Shown piece after piece: positions 38,161-51,589 of a stretch of DNA of 64,000 nt. The notes below the pieces were generated by a model. That model made no database searches. It saw only the letters and a list, made by a program, of their open reading frames with translations, and was not told where the DNA came from. Made by a program: the position numbers and the translations under genes. Source of the DNA: Acanthochlamys bracteata (taxonomy: Eukaryota; Streptophyta; Magnoliopsida; Pandanales; Velloziaceae); NCBI GenBank assembly GCA_019914995.1, contig CM034128.1, positions 5,582,501-5,646,500 of the forward strand, in the 5' to 3' direction. Positions within the stretch are counted from its first letter, which is position 1. The number at the start of each line of letters is the position of its first letter.

Positions 38161-39167
38161 TAATAGCTCAACACTTTTTCAAAGCTCATTGCTGCCACTT
38201 TTGGTTTTCTTATGTTGTTCTTCTTCTTTTTCTTGATTTTGGTTTTTCTTTAACAATCTGCCGAAGCGAGTTGATTTTGTTTCTCTCATGCTTTCTGTTC
38301 ATCAAATCATCGAAACTTCAAAAAATGGCCAACTTTCATGCTTCATGATCTTCCAATATTTTTAAGAGATTGCATGGAGAACTCAGCATACTTCTTGTAA
38401 TCTTGGATTTGTCGTAAAAGAAAGCAAAACTAGTTGAAGCTAATCATAACTATGTAGCATATTTTCTTTTTAGTTAATTGTTGTTACGAAGTAACTAAAA
38501 AATAGACAAGAAATTGATAAAATAAATGAATGATAGATAGAAGTAACCAACAAGCAAGAAGAAAAATAGGCTAAATAAAATAAACGATACACTAAACAAA
38601 ATGAGAAATAGATGAAACAAAATGCCCGAATAAAAAAAATAAAGATGATACATTTATAAATTATATATAATGTTAATTTTTTATTTATAAATAAACTTTG
38701 TATCTTCGAAATATTCTAAATTGAATATAATTTGTTTTAGTTAGGATTTAATGCAATTGAAATATCTAACTTAAAAAAGTAGCTAAGTAATTTTTTTATA
38801 AAATTTATACTTTTTAAAAACTTCAATTTTAACTAATGTAATTCTTATGCAGTGTTATAACAATTTTATTTAAAAACAAATTAAAGTGTAGCTGATTTGT
38901 GGACCGATGAATAGCCGATACTTATCCACTAGCTATATGGAAGAAAAAAAGACATTAGAGTTGCTTTCTTTACGTATCTGCCACTATTGAGCTTCGGTTA
39001 ACATTTTTGTCCTCTACCGACAACAAATAATAGGAACACAATAAGTTGAGATTATTTGCATAAAAACAACTATTTTCTTCTTTCGAAGACATTCGGACAA
39101 TTAGCAGTCAGATAACAAACACTTCTCCTTACAAGTACACGAGACGAGATCGCACAAGGCAACGGCG
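38161..39167. other. Upstream of the PARP3 pseudogene, no gene seen
   Basis: AT-rich sequence ahead of the PARP3 first exon. It probably includes the old promoter and 5' UTR (39060-39167). No TATA box or other element can be assigned with confidence. Confidence 0.3.
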
Positions 39168-39394
39168 ATGGGGGAGAAGAAGGAGAGCAAAGCCGGAGCG
39201 AGAACAAAAGGTCATGATGAGTCACCATTTTCGAAGAGCAAGAAGCTGAAGTCTCTGAAACCGAAACGACCATTGAAGACTTCAATGGGTTCAGCAAGGC
39301 CTTCGTGGAACATCTTTTTATTCAGGACATTTGAAGAATTCTTGAAACCAACGTTCTCGATTCTTCTAGACCAAACGAAGCAGTTATTGCAAGA
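39168..39394 (+). pseudogene. PARP3: First exon of the PARP3 pseudogene
   Basis: ATG at 39168 in a good plant context (GGCGATGGG). The basic stretch KSKKLKSLKPK occupies one frame. Later in the exon the PARP3 reading DFNGFSKAFVEHLFIQDI appears in another frame, with a stop just after it, so there is at least one frame change and one stop. The donor GCAAGAAG|GTATTT joins in phase 2 to the acceptor at 53079|53080. The joined codon falls exactly where PARP3 has its CQDLL block, which identifies the distant exon 2 as its partner. Confidence 0.8.
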
Positions 39395-39732
39395 AGGTAT
39401 TTTACTTCAAAATAAAGTGTTGCAATGAGTTTTCTAGTGTTAGATGATAAAAGGTTTTTGTCTTTTGGTAATATTTTTAGTGAGTCTCGTTTGTGGTTTT
39501 AACGGTTAAAGATAAATGTCGGGTCTCTCACTAATGTTTCAGGCATTGTAAGCTAATGATTGTCTGAACGTTCGCATTTGTAATGTTCTATGGAAAAGTT
39601 TGTGTGATTTGCTATGCTTGTATTTACTTCTTTTAACTTTTAGCATCTTAACTTGATGTGCTTGCTGATTCTTACAGTGGTCATGATGTCATTATAATGT
39701 TAATGCATTCAACAAGTCATCATACTTGTAAG

Positions 39733-39850
39733 TACAGGATTATAATATGGGGTTAAATATAAAACAAGCTCATTATATATAGTCTATATATATTCGTATT
39801 TGTGAACTCTAACATCATCCTATTATTTCATTCAATTATTTACTATTTCA
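39733..39850 (+). repeat. 5' LTR of Copia-1
   Basis: Direct partner of 52800-52918. It ends CTATTTCA and is followed by the primer-like TGGTAATGACCC. Its left boundary is less certain than the right. Confidence 0.65.
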
Positions 39851-41579
39851 TGGTAATGACCCATTAGATCCTAAAATTTTTTCTTCAATCTCCAATTCAA
39901 TTCTTTTTTCTTTTCAATTTATCATGAATTTCAACTAGTTGTTCAAATATTTTTTTCTACTGCTATCGCTATGCCGTAACCGTCACCACGCCACGGAGTT
40001 TTTTGTGCCATCTCAGTCATTTTATTTTCTTCTCTCAGCTCAGCTCATCGCCTTTATTTGTTTTCCTTCACTGCAGCGTCTGCTCCAACAGCTACGGTTG
40101 ATCGTCCACTAATTGCTTGCCATTGTCCTGTTTATCTCCATTGTCATCTTCATCGGTGCCGTTGTCTTCTTCAACCACTAATGCCATTTTATCCACCACC
40201 GTATCTACGATCCAAATCGGACCCAGTACAACGATTTGATCCAACCCCGGCTCACCCGATCCAAGATCAAGTCCTTTGACTTGGATGAGTTAGCTGACTC
40301 GATCGAGTCAACCGATCTAGGAAGCTGACCAACCCAGCCCAATTAGCCAGATTTAGTTTGTGTCAGCCTAGCCTAACTAATCCAGCACAACTCGATAAAA
40401 AATTTCTTTTATAATGTCTTCGTATGAGTTCCTTCGGGACTTTCTACCGATATTTACTAATTATTTTAGTTTTATTAATGATTAGGTTGAATGGGTTGCT
40501 TGAGTCAGAACTATCTTTTGTGGAAACTGTCTTTTTGGTCATCTAGATGGCTCTATTTATCGTCCTCCCTCACTAGTAAATGATGCAAGTGTTGATGTTA
40601 AAAAATAAAATTCGTATCGTGCAGGATATATGTCTGAGACAATCATGGTGAGCGAATTCTTACATTATCATTGCATCTGTTAATAGATCACTTCGCCCAC
40701 ATTCCGTAGACATCCCGACTGTTGCATTATTACAGGAGCATTTGACTACTCAGTTTGTTGAGTCAAGTGGTGTTAGAGAATATCACTTTTAGACAAGCTG
40801 AACGCACTATTCAAAAGTTTGCTATATTGATGTGAGGTTACTGACCCCCTTGAAACTTGAAGGTCCTGGCTGTACTTGTCGCGAGCGTCATCAACTTTAT
40901 TAGTAGTATATTTTCCTCTTAGATTTTATATTCTAATGCATCATAGCATGTGACTTCTGATCTAACACTACATCTTTACCATGAAACTTTTCTTCATTAC
41001 ATACTACTAATGGCTATCAACTAATCATCACTCAGTCTGGATTTATTATATCTACTCTCTTAATCTATCTTTTGTCCTACATGTTCTTTATCTTACCTTA
41101 CACCTAATCTTAATTAGTTCTCTTTGTAGAAGCGAATTTATTGTTATCTTTCACTCACTTAGTTGTTCCGTTCAGGATCCTCATATCGACCAGATGACTA
41201 ATCATGCTCATAAAAATGAGAAATTGTATCATTTAGAATGTCTCCATCTTTTTTTTTCTAGTTCCTCATATTTTAGTTATGATGTTGTAGTTTCGTTTGC
41301 TTCTGATTTGTGACACAGCCACTTACCTATTTTTCTAAATTTCGTTTATAAGACTCTATTTGATAATAAAGTTTTTGGGTGAGTTTTTTTTTCCTTTATA
41401 TGCATGTTTTAGTTATATGTTAGGAAAACATTCTGCTCTACCTTTCTCTTAAAGTTTATTTAAAACTTGTAATATTTTTGAATTAGTACATTCTGATATT
41501 TGGAGACCTATTTCAATCCCATCAATGACTAGAATTTTTTACTATACGAGTTTCATTGATGATTCTATTTGTTATACTT

Positions 41580-41649
41580 AGATTCTTATACATCACCATT
41601 CTTATATTTCAACTAGATTCTTATACATCATCATTCTTATATTTCAACT
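41580..41649 (+). repeat. 35-bp tandem duplication in Copia-1
   Basis: A unit starting AGATTCTTATACATCA is repeated once with a 35-bp period and a single difference. It lies in the integrase area of the fossil Copia-1 element. Confidence 0.85.
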
Positions 41650-44222
41650 ATTTATAACACATTTAGTATGATGATGCATACTCAATTTAATACTCAAATT
41701 TAGATTTTATATTTGGATGGTACTGATGGATATATATCCACCAACATGAGATCCATCTTACAGTCTTAGTGTACTCTTCTTCAGTAATATTGTCCTTACA
41801 CTTCTGAACAAATTTGAGTAGCATAATGTAAACATCACCATATTCTTGAAACTGCTCAGTCTCTATTGTTATCATTTTTCGTTTCTCAAACTTTTTAGGC
41901 AGAAGCTATCTTATCTCTCTTAATCTTATGAGCATCACCCCATCATCTACCTTATTTGACGAGACATCTCATGAGACTCTTTTCTTATCTACTCTGGATT
42001 ATGGTATGCTTCGTACATCTTGGTAAACTTGCTTTATTCTGATTCCTCCGACTAAGTGGAAGAAATTGACTGCCTAATCAGTAGCTTATGTTTTAGTTGT
42101 TATTAATTCTGAACATAAGGTGTATTGTTATTAGGACCACGTAGCTCGTCGTCTTTGCATTTTCAGTTATGTCACTTTTCTTGAGAACTTTCTATACTTT
42201 TCCATCTCACCTCTTGATATTTAATTTTTGACACCATCAAATTTTTCTAAGTTCAGCTCATCTGTCCCAACGTTTATTGTTTTTATTGATCCTACTCTAT
42301 TACTTTTCTCTATTAATACCACCTCTTTCAACTATCCAAACACTGGTTTACGAGGATCCTCCACATTCTTCACACACTCATGTTCCACCGTCTTCTATAT
42401 TATCTTCATCTTCACCAACTTTTACTCGTCAGTCAACACAAACTCACTAACCTCGGACTCGTTTTATGCTAGACTATTTAGGCCCGTTTGATAATTTTGG
42501 TGTTGCCTCCATCACCTCATACCACTCGTGAATCTGGTTCTTATCAAAAGACAATTCAGTATCCTGATTGGCGAGGTGATGGTAGAGAAGTTTTGTGTAT
42601 TTGAACAAGCAGTTATTTAGGATATTGTTTCATTACTAGAAAGACTACAGCTTAGTAATTGTAAGTATGTTGTTAAGGTTAAATATCGACTTAATGGATC
42701 CATTGAGCGACATAAGGTTCGTCTTATTACCAAAGATTTTACATATGAGCATTAGAGATGGATTATGATGAGAAGTTTACTCCTGTAGCCCATATGACTA
42801 CAGCTCACACACTACTAGCTGTTACTATTGTGCATCAATAGACTCTTTATCATATGGATGTGAAGAATATTCTTTTGTAACGAATTGAGAAAAAGAAACT
42901 ATGATAAAATTGATGATAATTGTTGATCATTATCTTACATGCAACCACTACCCATTTCTTGCTACACCATGAGATCAGCGAATCACCAAAAAATAAACAA
43001 AAATCTATAGTAGATCATCTAGTGGTTGGATCACCTGCCTAATCTGCATCTGAAAAGGTTTGAAGTTCCAATTTAATGTAAAAGATATAAAAGTGAGCGA
43101 GTAATTGTACCTTGAAAATATCTGAGAATTTGAAGTAAGTCACTATAATATACTGATCGAGGTGCAGACACAAACTAATTGACAATACTAATTGCATAAG
43201 AAATATTCGGCCTTGTGAAACAAAGATATACAAACTGATCAAATAATCGCCTATACCGATTAGGATCTGTTAGAGGCTCACCATTAGTGGGACAAAGCTT
43301 CACATGAAGCTCCATAAGAGTGTTAATTTTCTTACTATCTGATATATTTGTTGATTCAATAATATTTAATGCATACTTTTGCTTAAAAAAAAGAATACCT
43401 CTATCATCATGAGCAATCTCCAATCTAAAAAAATAACGTAAGTAACTAAACTCTTCCACCTACCAAGGCCCTAAACAGTTTCAGTCTATTCCTATTGAAT
43501 CATCTCCTATTATAATCATATTATTTATATTTAATAACAGAAGCACACGCCTCTATGATGAGAACCGTACAAATAAGGAGTGATTTTGAAAACTTTGCTA
43601 AAAAATTGACTCTATAATAGCTCATCTAAAATATTCAAACTAAGATAGAGAAGACTGTTTGAGTCCATAAATAACACGATGAAGCTGATATAGATGACCT
43701 AGTGGTGTAGAGAGATCTGAAGGAGGCTGCATATAAACAACATCGGATAAAGTACTATAAAGAAATACATTTACATCCATCTGATAAAGAGGTCACCGAT
43801 GTACGACAGCAACAGATAATAAAGTATGAACTGTGATCATCTGAGCTAAATGAGCAAATGTCTCATCATATCAAACCCATGCTCCTGAGTAAATTTTCGG
43901 GCAACAAGAGCCCGCTCCATAGATCCATTACTTTATATTTTATTTTTAAAACCCATATAGAACTAACAGACTGAACTCACTCTATAAGTAGGACAACATC
44001 CTAAATACATGTTTTCTGAAAAATATGAAACTCATCTACTATATAGGGTACTGAATTGTCTCTTGATAAAAATTGGGTTATTGAGTAGTATGCATAAAAA
44101 TAAGAAAAGAATAAAACTATGGAAAATAGAAAGACAATGTGACAAAATCAAATCTGTTTGGTGGACCAGAATAATCTGGAGTGAACCAATCAAGTGGTTA
44201 TTGAATTCGTTGTGACTGATGA

Positions 44223-44250
44223 GTAGGTGGTGGTGGTGGTGGAGGTGGAT
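44223..44250 (+). repeat. GGT/GGA microsatellite
   Basis: AGGTGGTGGTGGTGGTGGAG, a short trinucleotide run inside the Copia-2 remains. Confidence 0.9.
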
Positions 44251-44563
44251 GTGAGAGTGATGATGAAGGTGAGGATAGTGAACTCGAAACAAGGGGAGAA
44301 CATGCAGGATCCTCATTTGCCATCGTTGGTATCATCATAGCAGGGATTATACAACTAAAAGAAAGTTGAGGAGTTGGATCAATATTGACATTAAAATATT
44401 GAGTATATGAAGTAGAAATATGTGTGTCTTATGATGTTAAAAACTCGATATCATGAGATGATGTGAAAATTTTAAGTTGTAATTTTAAAAAAATGTGATA
44501 TGGATAGAAATATGAACATGACGAGCTGAAGGATCATACAAAGATATCCTTTATGATCGAAAC

Positions 44564-46064
44564 TGTTGGAATTATAAGGATAATTTTGATGATAACAAAG
44601 AATTAAAAATTATGATTTATATAAGACTAATAATCTGAAAACAAGTTCTGCAGGATTAGACAAACAAAGATCATTTAATTTACAGCAGACAAAAACAGCC
44701 ATCATACAACCAACTACTGAGCTACTACATACTGGACAGAGGACAGCATACGGGACAGAGGATGCCACAGCCACATTACAGTCAGCTGTTCGACTACTGA
44801 AGCATAAGAAGACTTCTCTGTTTCGAAACAGACCCTTGTGTTCAACGGCAGCAGAATTTCCTTTGCTTCAAAAATCACCTGCACTCACAACGGACTGAAG
44901 CATTTCAAACAGAAGATTTACAAGAGCTAAAATCATCCTCAATTTCACACAAAAGAAAAGCTCAATAATCAAGGGAAGAAAGCAGTCAAAGTCTTTGATC
45001 AAGTCAAGCAGTCAACCTACATTGCATTTATTATGGACATGGCATATCAACTCATCAGCTCACCGAGTCTCAGACAGAAGTTTAGCTGAATTAAGCTTTC
45101 AACCGTTGGCAGCAAATTCAAACTTTTACAACGCATTTAATGCAACAAAGACTTTGCACAAACACAGCTGAAAGACCACTGGACAACACCACTTCCTCTC
45201 TGACGTGAAGAACCGAGCGCCAACAGCAACGTTCCTCAACGGCTCCTGCACAGGAAAGAAACTCTATAAGAAAGGAGTCACAGCAATGAAGAAACAACGT
45301 AGAGAAAGAGAGAAAAACAGAGAGAGAACATAAAGAAAACAGAAGTAGAGAGAACCCAAGCAAAAACAGAGATATAAAAGAACTCTACCACTCTACACAA
45401 AAATATCCTACTGCTAGTCACGAACTCGACTACTCCACACAAACAAATCTTGCTGTAAATCATACTGAAGAAATCTCTCTCAACAATCTCTCCGATCATC
45501 TCATCTGAATCACATCTTAAACACTTAACATTCATGAGATAGATCCTGCGCTCAATCTTTATTTATTTTCTTGTAACTTCTTACTGACAGTGTAAAAGTG
45601 GTGCTGTAGGCACCGGTGACAGAAGCTCAGGTAGAGCTTGGTGTAAGCTCTTAGACCTTGTAACAGAGCTAGCAAATCAGCCAGGGGGACAGACGTGTCC
45701 AGTAGGCTGTTAGGGGTTGTCTTGGCGAAGAAACCCGGTAGAATAAGTGTGCTTAGCGAAGCACTTTGCTCTAGGTGTATTTGTAGCTTATTAAAGGTCT
45801 AGTGAAGCTTTGGCTCTGGATGATGAGCGACCGTGGATGTAGGTAAAAGGGTTTTACTGAACTACGTTAAATACCCTAAGCACTACTCTTTGTCACTTAT
45901 GTCAGTAAACACTCTAACTCTCTCTGTCATCATAGGTTACAAAGATTGACACAAACCATACTGTAAGCTCACGCCAATAGGATAACAAATTTGATAAAAA
46001 TTTTTTATAGACTAACTCAATTCACCCCTTCCCTCTTGAGTTAATCTTACAGGAATATCTAACA
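44564..46064 (+). mobile_element. Solo LTR A, Copia-type, perfect target duplication
   Basis: 1501 bp, starting TGTTGGAATTATAAGG and ending TATCTAACA, with gaaac on both sides (44559-44563 and 46065-46069). No internal sequence of its own is attached, so it is a solo LTR left by recombination between LTRs. A strong match to solo LTR B covers the full length. It interrupts Copia-2. LTR style and ends resemble large Copia elements (SIRE/Maximus type), which is an inference. Confidence 0.93.
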
Positions 46065-46899
46065 GAAACTAATACAATAAGGACACACTTGGCTGAAGTA
46101 GTACACAGTTTCTTGTGCTCAGTCGAAGGAAAAATAACAAAATAAGTACATCCAAAATTAAAAAGCACGCTATAATAAGGAGAGATGAAACAAAAATCTT
46201 ACGAGGAATCTTGCCAAATAAAATAATGATGGAGTAATATTGAAAAGATTAACTGACGTAAGAATTAGCTCTGTCTAGAAAGTTTGAGATACAGAATAAG
46301 ATTACAAAAGAACATGAGTAGTCTCCAAAATGTAGCGATACATGCATTCCGCTATCCCATTCTGTTAATTAGTGTAAGGATATGACTATTGAAAGAGTAT
46401 AACGATATTGTAAGATGGATCTCATGGTACATGACAGATACAAGCGTAATTAGAACGAAAAATTTGAGCTTTATTGTTAAACTAAGTATGGATCATAGCA
46501 ACGAATCTGTTATAAATAGAAAAAAAATCTGACGAATTACGCATGAGATAAATCCAAAATATAACTATTGTAATCATTAATAAAACTTACATAATAAATA
46601 AAATCAGTCATAGATGGAATAGGAGCAAGTGTTCTGATAATTTATAATATGTACATACAGATAGTGGGAAAAATGACACTTGTCTAAAATCTTCACTATG
46701 AAATAAACTTTTTAGTCGAGATTTAGTAGATGAAAGCACATAGCACAACTAATAGTAGAAGTATTATAAAAAGGAATATAGAGATCTTTTCAAAAATATG
46801 ATGGTAAAGATGTAGTGTTGGATAACAAATGTAAGAGAAACCTGCGAAATATCAACTCAAGGGGGGGATCTCCTAACAATGACTTCTAATCTCATGTCA

Positions 46900-49162
46900 T
46901 GAAAGTTTAAGGGATCTCACAAAAGAAAACAAAGAGAATTAGATTAAGTGAATACTTTTGTTGAAGATGATCTGTTTGTCGGGTTGCAAGATGATGGATC
47001 AATGTGTGCTCTGTAAAAGCTTTTTATTTTCTATATTCCTCACCGAAGTATATAAAAAGAGTTCTCCTTGACCTCAGGATAACGACTGCTTGAATTGATA
47101 CAAGGTGAGGATGTACTTTCTACGACTAGTTGAAGTATTTTTATATTTTTTCTAGTGGTAGCAATATATGATCCGATCCGAAAATGCAATCCGAAATTGA
47201 CCCATTTAATTAGGATTAGGGTTATAATATTTGACCCGTATAAATATATGAATTGGGTTAAGGTTGAGCGAATTTGATCAGATTATTAAATGGATCAACT
47301 CGGGTTAATTCGAAATTGACCCACCAACCCAAATTGCCATCTCTTAAAAAATAATATTTAATTTTTTTTTTCTGTTTATTAAAATACTAGTAAAAAAATA
47401 ATCGATAATAGTAAATTATAAATTATTAAATTATATAGTATTTGTAATTAATCGTTATTTTTATATCTTAATAAAATAGTGTAAAATGAGAATTATAATA
47501 TTATCGAAAGTATTACTATATAGGTGTTTTTGTAATGACGAATTTGGATTTTGTATAAAAATTTTTATCAAAATTTTGTTAGATAGCTATGTTTATTAAA
47601 ATATTTATCGAAATTATTAGTATGTATTTATAATTATAAAATTTTAACTCTTACCACATATTTTCAAAAAATAAAAATAAATTTTTTTTGAATATTTTAA
47701 GGATCAATGAAGATACTAAAAAAAACATATTTTGACGGATATTCACTATATTTCGTCACTAAGAATATCATATTTTTATTACAACTGATATTATAAATTC
47801 GCTGAAGTTTAAAAATATAGAATCAAAAATTAATAATTTTAATTATTAATTGGGTTGTTCCAAATTTCATCCAATCATTAATAGGATGATTGTCACACCT
47901 AAAATCGACCTGTTATTAAATGGGTCGACCTAAAATCGACCTAATAATCCAAATTGTCACACCTAGTTTCTTCTTTTCTCTGAAAATTTCTATGATTTGT
48001 TTCCTTGCATGGATGTTGCCTACTTATGTGAATCTCTTCGAGTATTCCTCAAGAATATGTTATCAAATTCTCAAGTGAATTGGACATCATATGATGTCTC
48101 AAAACAATCCAACGATACAAGTGCTTCTTAAGGTTTTTGCTAACATGTCATCCGAATTTTGTGGCAAATTTTTTTAGAAACCAACATGTTTTCTTTTCAT
48201 AGAAATAATCTCTAAAATGTTCTCTCCAATCTGCGTATAAAGATCATATTAAAATTCAAACGGATGGCCAAGATATGAGTGATTGAATTAGATCGGGTAT
48301 GAGATGTATACATACTGGATTCTTTTCATCTTTGTAGATTTTCTTGAAGATATCTTTCAATATACTCTCCATAAAATATGTAAATAAATATTCAAAATAT
48401 ATTCCTGATTGATCTCTGAAATCAGCTGCAAGAGTAGGAAATCAAAAATAATCTAGCGCACCCATAGCTACATGGTTCAGTTCAGTCTAGAATGTATTCT
48501 ATCGCACTTTGAAGATTTTTCAATACTTCGTTAATAGATGATATTGCCTCAAATTTGGACTGTAGATATTAAAAAAATCCATGAGTCAGGTTTTAGTAAC
48601 AAAAATTGGATCTCCAAAATATGGCTTAAGTTCAGAGATATCCGATTTGTACGCTGCTGTCCAGATCGGATTCACTCGATCGCATCTAAAAATGGCAGGT
48701 GTAAAATAGTGAGCTTCTCCAATTTTTGTAAAATTTGTTTCTTCATAGAATGAGCTGAAGTTTGGATTATAGATACTTCAAGATTCTGATGTCTATAAAA
48801 AAATCATATATCCAAAATCGCATTTGAGAGGAAAGATATAACATTTGTTGTTTGACATGTCAAGGTGCTATCCAATTGATTCAGTGACGCTGGACAGTGT
48901 GACCGGCGAACCTTACAGAATTTTCCTATCTTCGATACCTCATGGAATTTTGTCCGCTTGGTCTTCATTTACTCTGTGTCATGCTATCATTCAAATGCTA
49001 TTAGAAATCTCCATTTGTTGCTGTAAATAAAATGATATACATGTTCGAATTTGGCATATTAGCAAAATCTTAGCAGTAAGTCTTCCGCATAATTTCTGTC
49101 CCCAGCTCTATATACTATTCAAATCAAATGTACACATGTTCATACCTTAGCAATGATTCTCG
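46900..49162. other. Unassigned block inside Copia-2, with repeat-like ends
   Basis: At 47150-47360 and 47850-47960, repeated words such as 'AAATTGACCCA', 'ATTAAATGG' and 'CCAAATTG' occur in a pattern like terminal inverted regions. The middle (47740-47810) contains GACGGATATTCACTATATTT followed by CGTCACTAAG, a motif seen in non-autonomous DNA elements. 48000-49160 shows no domain or repeat that I recognise. Similar words occur near 37600-37710. Confidence 0.35.
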
Positions 49163-49167
49163 AGTAT

Positions 49168-50606
49168 TGTTGGAACTATGAAGATAATTTTGATGATAAC
49201 AAAGAATTAAGAACTATAATTTATATTAGACTAATAATCTGAAATCAAGTTCTGCAGGATTAGACAAACGAAGATCATTTTATTTACAACAGACAATAAC
49301 AGCCATAATGCAGCCAACTGTTATGCTACTACAAATTAAACAGCATACGGAACAGAAGATGTCATAGCCATATTGCAGTCAGCTGCTTGACCACTGAAGC
49401 ACAAGAAGACTTCTCTGTTTCAAAGCAGATCTTTGGGTTCAACGGCAACAACATTTTTCTTGCTTCAAAAATCTTCTGGACTCACAACGCACTGAAGCAA
49501 TTCAAATAGAAGATCTACAACGAGCAAAAATTATTTTCCTTTTTCACAGAAAGGGAAAGCTCTATAATCAAGGGAAGAAAGCACATTATACAAGTTAAGA
49601 TCTTCAATCAAGTCAAGAAGTCAACCTGGGATGCATTAAATATGGACAAGCCAAATCAGCTCTTATATTTCAGACAGCAACTTAGCTAAAACAAGCTCAT
49701 AACCACTGGCGGTAAATTCAAATTTTTACAATGCATTTAATGCCATTGAGACATTGCACAAAGACAGCCGAAAGCAATCAAGGGAGCGGTTGGTTAACCG
49801 CTGGGCAAAACTGCTCTCTCTCTGACGTGAAGAACCACCAATGAAAAAGAGCACCAACGGTAACGTTCTCCAACGGGTCCTGCATAAAGACGAAACACTA
49901 TAAGAAAGGAGGCACAGCAACAAAGGAAGGGTAGAGAGAACACAAGCAAAACAGAGACATACAAGAACTCTACTATTCTACGCCAACAACAAAAATCTTG
50001 CTGCTGATCACACTGAAGAAATCTCTCTCAAGAACCTCTCTGATCATCTCATTAGAAACACTTCATGAACACACAATCATCATGAGATAGATCCTGTGCT
50101 CAATTTCTGTTTATTTTTCTTGTAACCTTTTACTGACCTTGTGAAGGTGGTGCTGCGGGCACCGGAAAAAGAAGCTCAGGTGGAGCTTGGTGAAAGTTCT
50201 TAGACCTTGTAATAGAACTAGCATATCAGTCAGAGGGACAGGATGTCCAGTAGGCTGACAGGGGTTGTCTTGGCGAAGAAACCCGGTAAGAGTAAGTGTG
50301 CTTGGTGAAGCACTTTGCTCTTGGTGTATATGTAACTTATTAAAGGTTTAGTGAAGCTTTGCCTCTGGTGATAGAGCGACCGTGGATGTAGGTAAAGGGG
50401 TTTTGCCGAACCACGTTAAATATCCTGAGTACTGCCCTCTTTACATAAGTCAGCAAACACCCTAACTCTCTCTGCTTGCAGGTTACAGAATTGAAACAGC
50501 CGGCTATAAATCCGCTGTCAGTAAGGTAACTAAAATTGACAAAATTTTTATTGACTAACTCAATTCACCCCTCCCCTCTTGAGTTAATTTTATAGGAGAA
50601 CTAACA
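49168..50606 (+). mobile_element. Solo LTR B, same family as solo LTR A
   Basis: 1439 bp, starting TGTTGGAACTATGAAG and ending GAACTAACA, with agtat on both sides (49163-49167 and 50607-50611). It aligns along its whole length with 44564-46064. The different target duplications show two separate insertions of one family, each reduced to one LTR. Confidence 0.93.
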
Positions 50607-50611
50607 AGTAT

Positions 50612-51030
50612 GCATTATTATCAAAATGTTTGGGATTTTTAACAATCTTCTCCTTTTTTATGATGATAAAAAATTTAGAGAATTATTTATTAGCACGAGT
50701 AGAGGAACATGTTTAGTTCGGTAATAGTCATTAGCTCGGTTGACACAAAAAAAGATTTCTGCCCCTCAATTCATGCTTCATCTAGTAGTAATGATTCATT
50801 AAGAAAAAATATGTCTCTTACTATGTTTCTCTCCATATTTAAGAGCATCCCTACATAATAATCCTTACAAAACAATTCTCCCCCTTTTTATCATATCAAA
50901 AAGGTTTTGAGCTCATTACTAGCAACATATATTAACCAACAAGGATATCATATACATATGTAGTACCAACATCTATTCATTCATTCATAAAACAAAGTGC
51001 ATCAAACAAGATATAAAACAAGTTGCTGCA
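50612..51030. other. Unassigned sequence after solo LTR B
   Basis: Contains pyrimidine-rich runs (TTCTCCCCCTTTTTATCAT) but no reading frame or repeat end that I recognise. It lies between solo LTR B and the Copia-2 gag remains. Confidence 0.3.
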
Positions 51031-51398
51031 AGCTAAGAACTGTAAACTGTTGTTAAACCTGATAGTCTAATTGGAAAGGCGATGCTGAATATCTGTAAGA
51101 TTGGGAGAGATTTGACGAAGTGCTGATACACTATCAATGTCATGTGCTTGAGGATCTTAAGAACAAGTTGTGGAAAGAAATTTTTTATTGTCATTCGAGC
51201 CCGATATTGTGAAAATAAATATTGATAAAGTTGAAAATAACTATTTACAAAATGACCAAGCTTGTTACAATAAGAAAAAATGGTCATACTGATGAGAGAC
51301 TGGGCCAAAAAAATTTTAATTTAATAAAAACAATAATAATAAAATTTAACAAAATTGAAACTTGAAAAAAATCTCAAGATCGAATGGCGTTGATACTA

Positions 51399-51589
51399 TG
51401 AAATGAATTGAGAAAAAGAATATGATAAAACTGATGATAGTTCTTGATGATGGTTTTATATTCAATAACTAAATATATGTAACTAATCATAATAGTCTAA
51501 CTAATAAATTTAATTAATATGGGACTAAATTATTGCTAAATAGACCAAAATAAGATGGGCCTATATACAAGCTTAAATGTAATCTAACA
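51399..51589 (-). repeat. 5' LTR of Copia-2
   Basis: 191 bp, TGTTAGATTACATT to CAATTCATTTCA in element sense. It is followed inward by TAGTATCAACGCC, a degenerate initiator-Met primer site. It resembles 27520-27699 and the shortened copy at 42876-42945. Confidence 0.7.

Larger units (their letters stand above)
42876..51589 (-). mobile_element. Copia-2: minus-strand element nested in Copia-1
   Basis: The 5' LTR is 51399-51589, with a primer-like TAGTATCAACGCC beside it. The 3' LTR on the left (42876-42945) is shortened. The flanking ttctt (42870-42874 and 51590-51594) fits a target duplication, allowing one extra T at the left. Minus-strand remains are gag (51033-51303, CNKLGHF), protease/integrase (about 46900-46100), RT (about 43940-43460) and RNase H (43459-42950). 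Two solo LTRs and an unassigned block (46900-49160) have inflated it to 8.7 kb. Same family as 27520-29850. Broken, with many breaks. Confidence 0.75.

Noticed and set aside
39168-39428. Stand-alone 86-aa lysine-rich protein
   Set aside because: A second frame over the same bases carries the PARP3 block around FSKAFVEHL, and the donor joins in phase to PARP3 exon 2. It is an exon of the pseudogene.
45118-45535. Cys/Ser/Leu-rich minus frames that look like small secreted proteins
   Set aside because: They lie wholly inside solo LTR A, and LTR sequence of this kind is not coding.
46065-49167. Treating 44564-46064 and 49168-50606 as the two LTRs of one element
   Set aside because: Each has its own perfect but different 5-bp flanking duplication, and the sequence between has no primer site or matching internal region.
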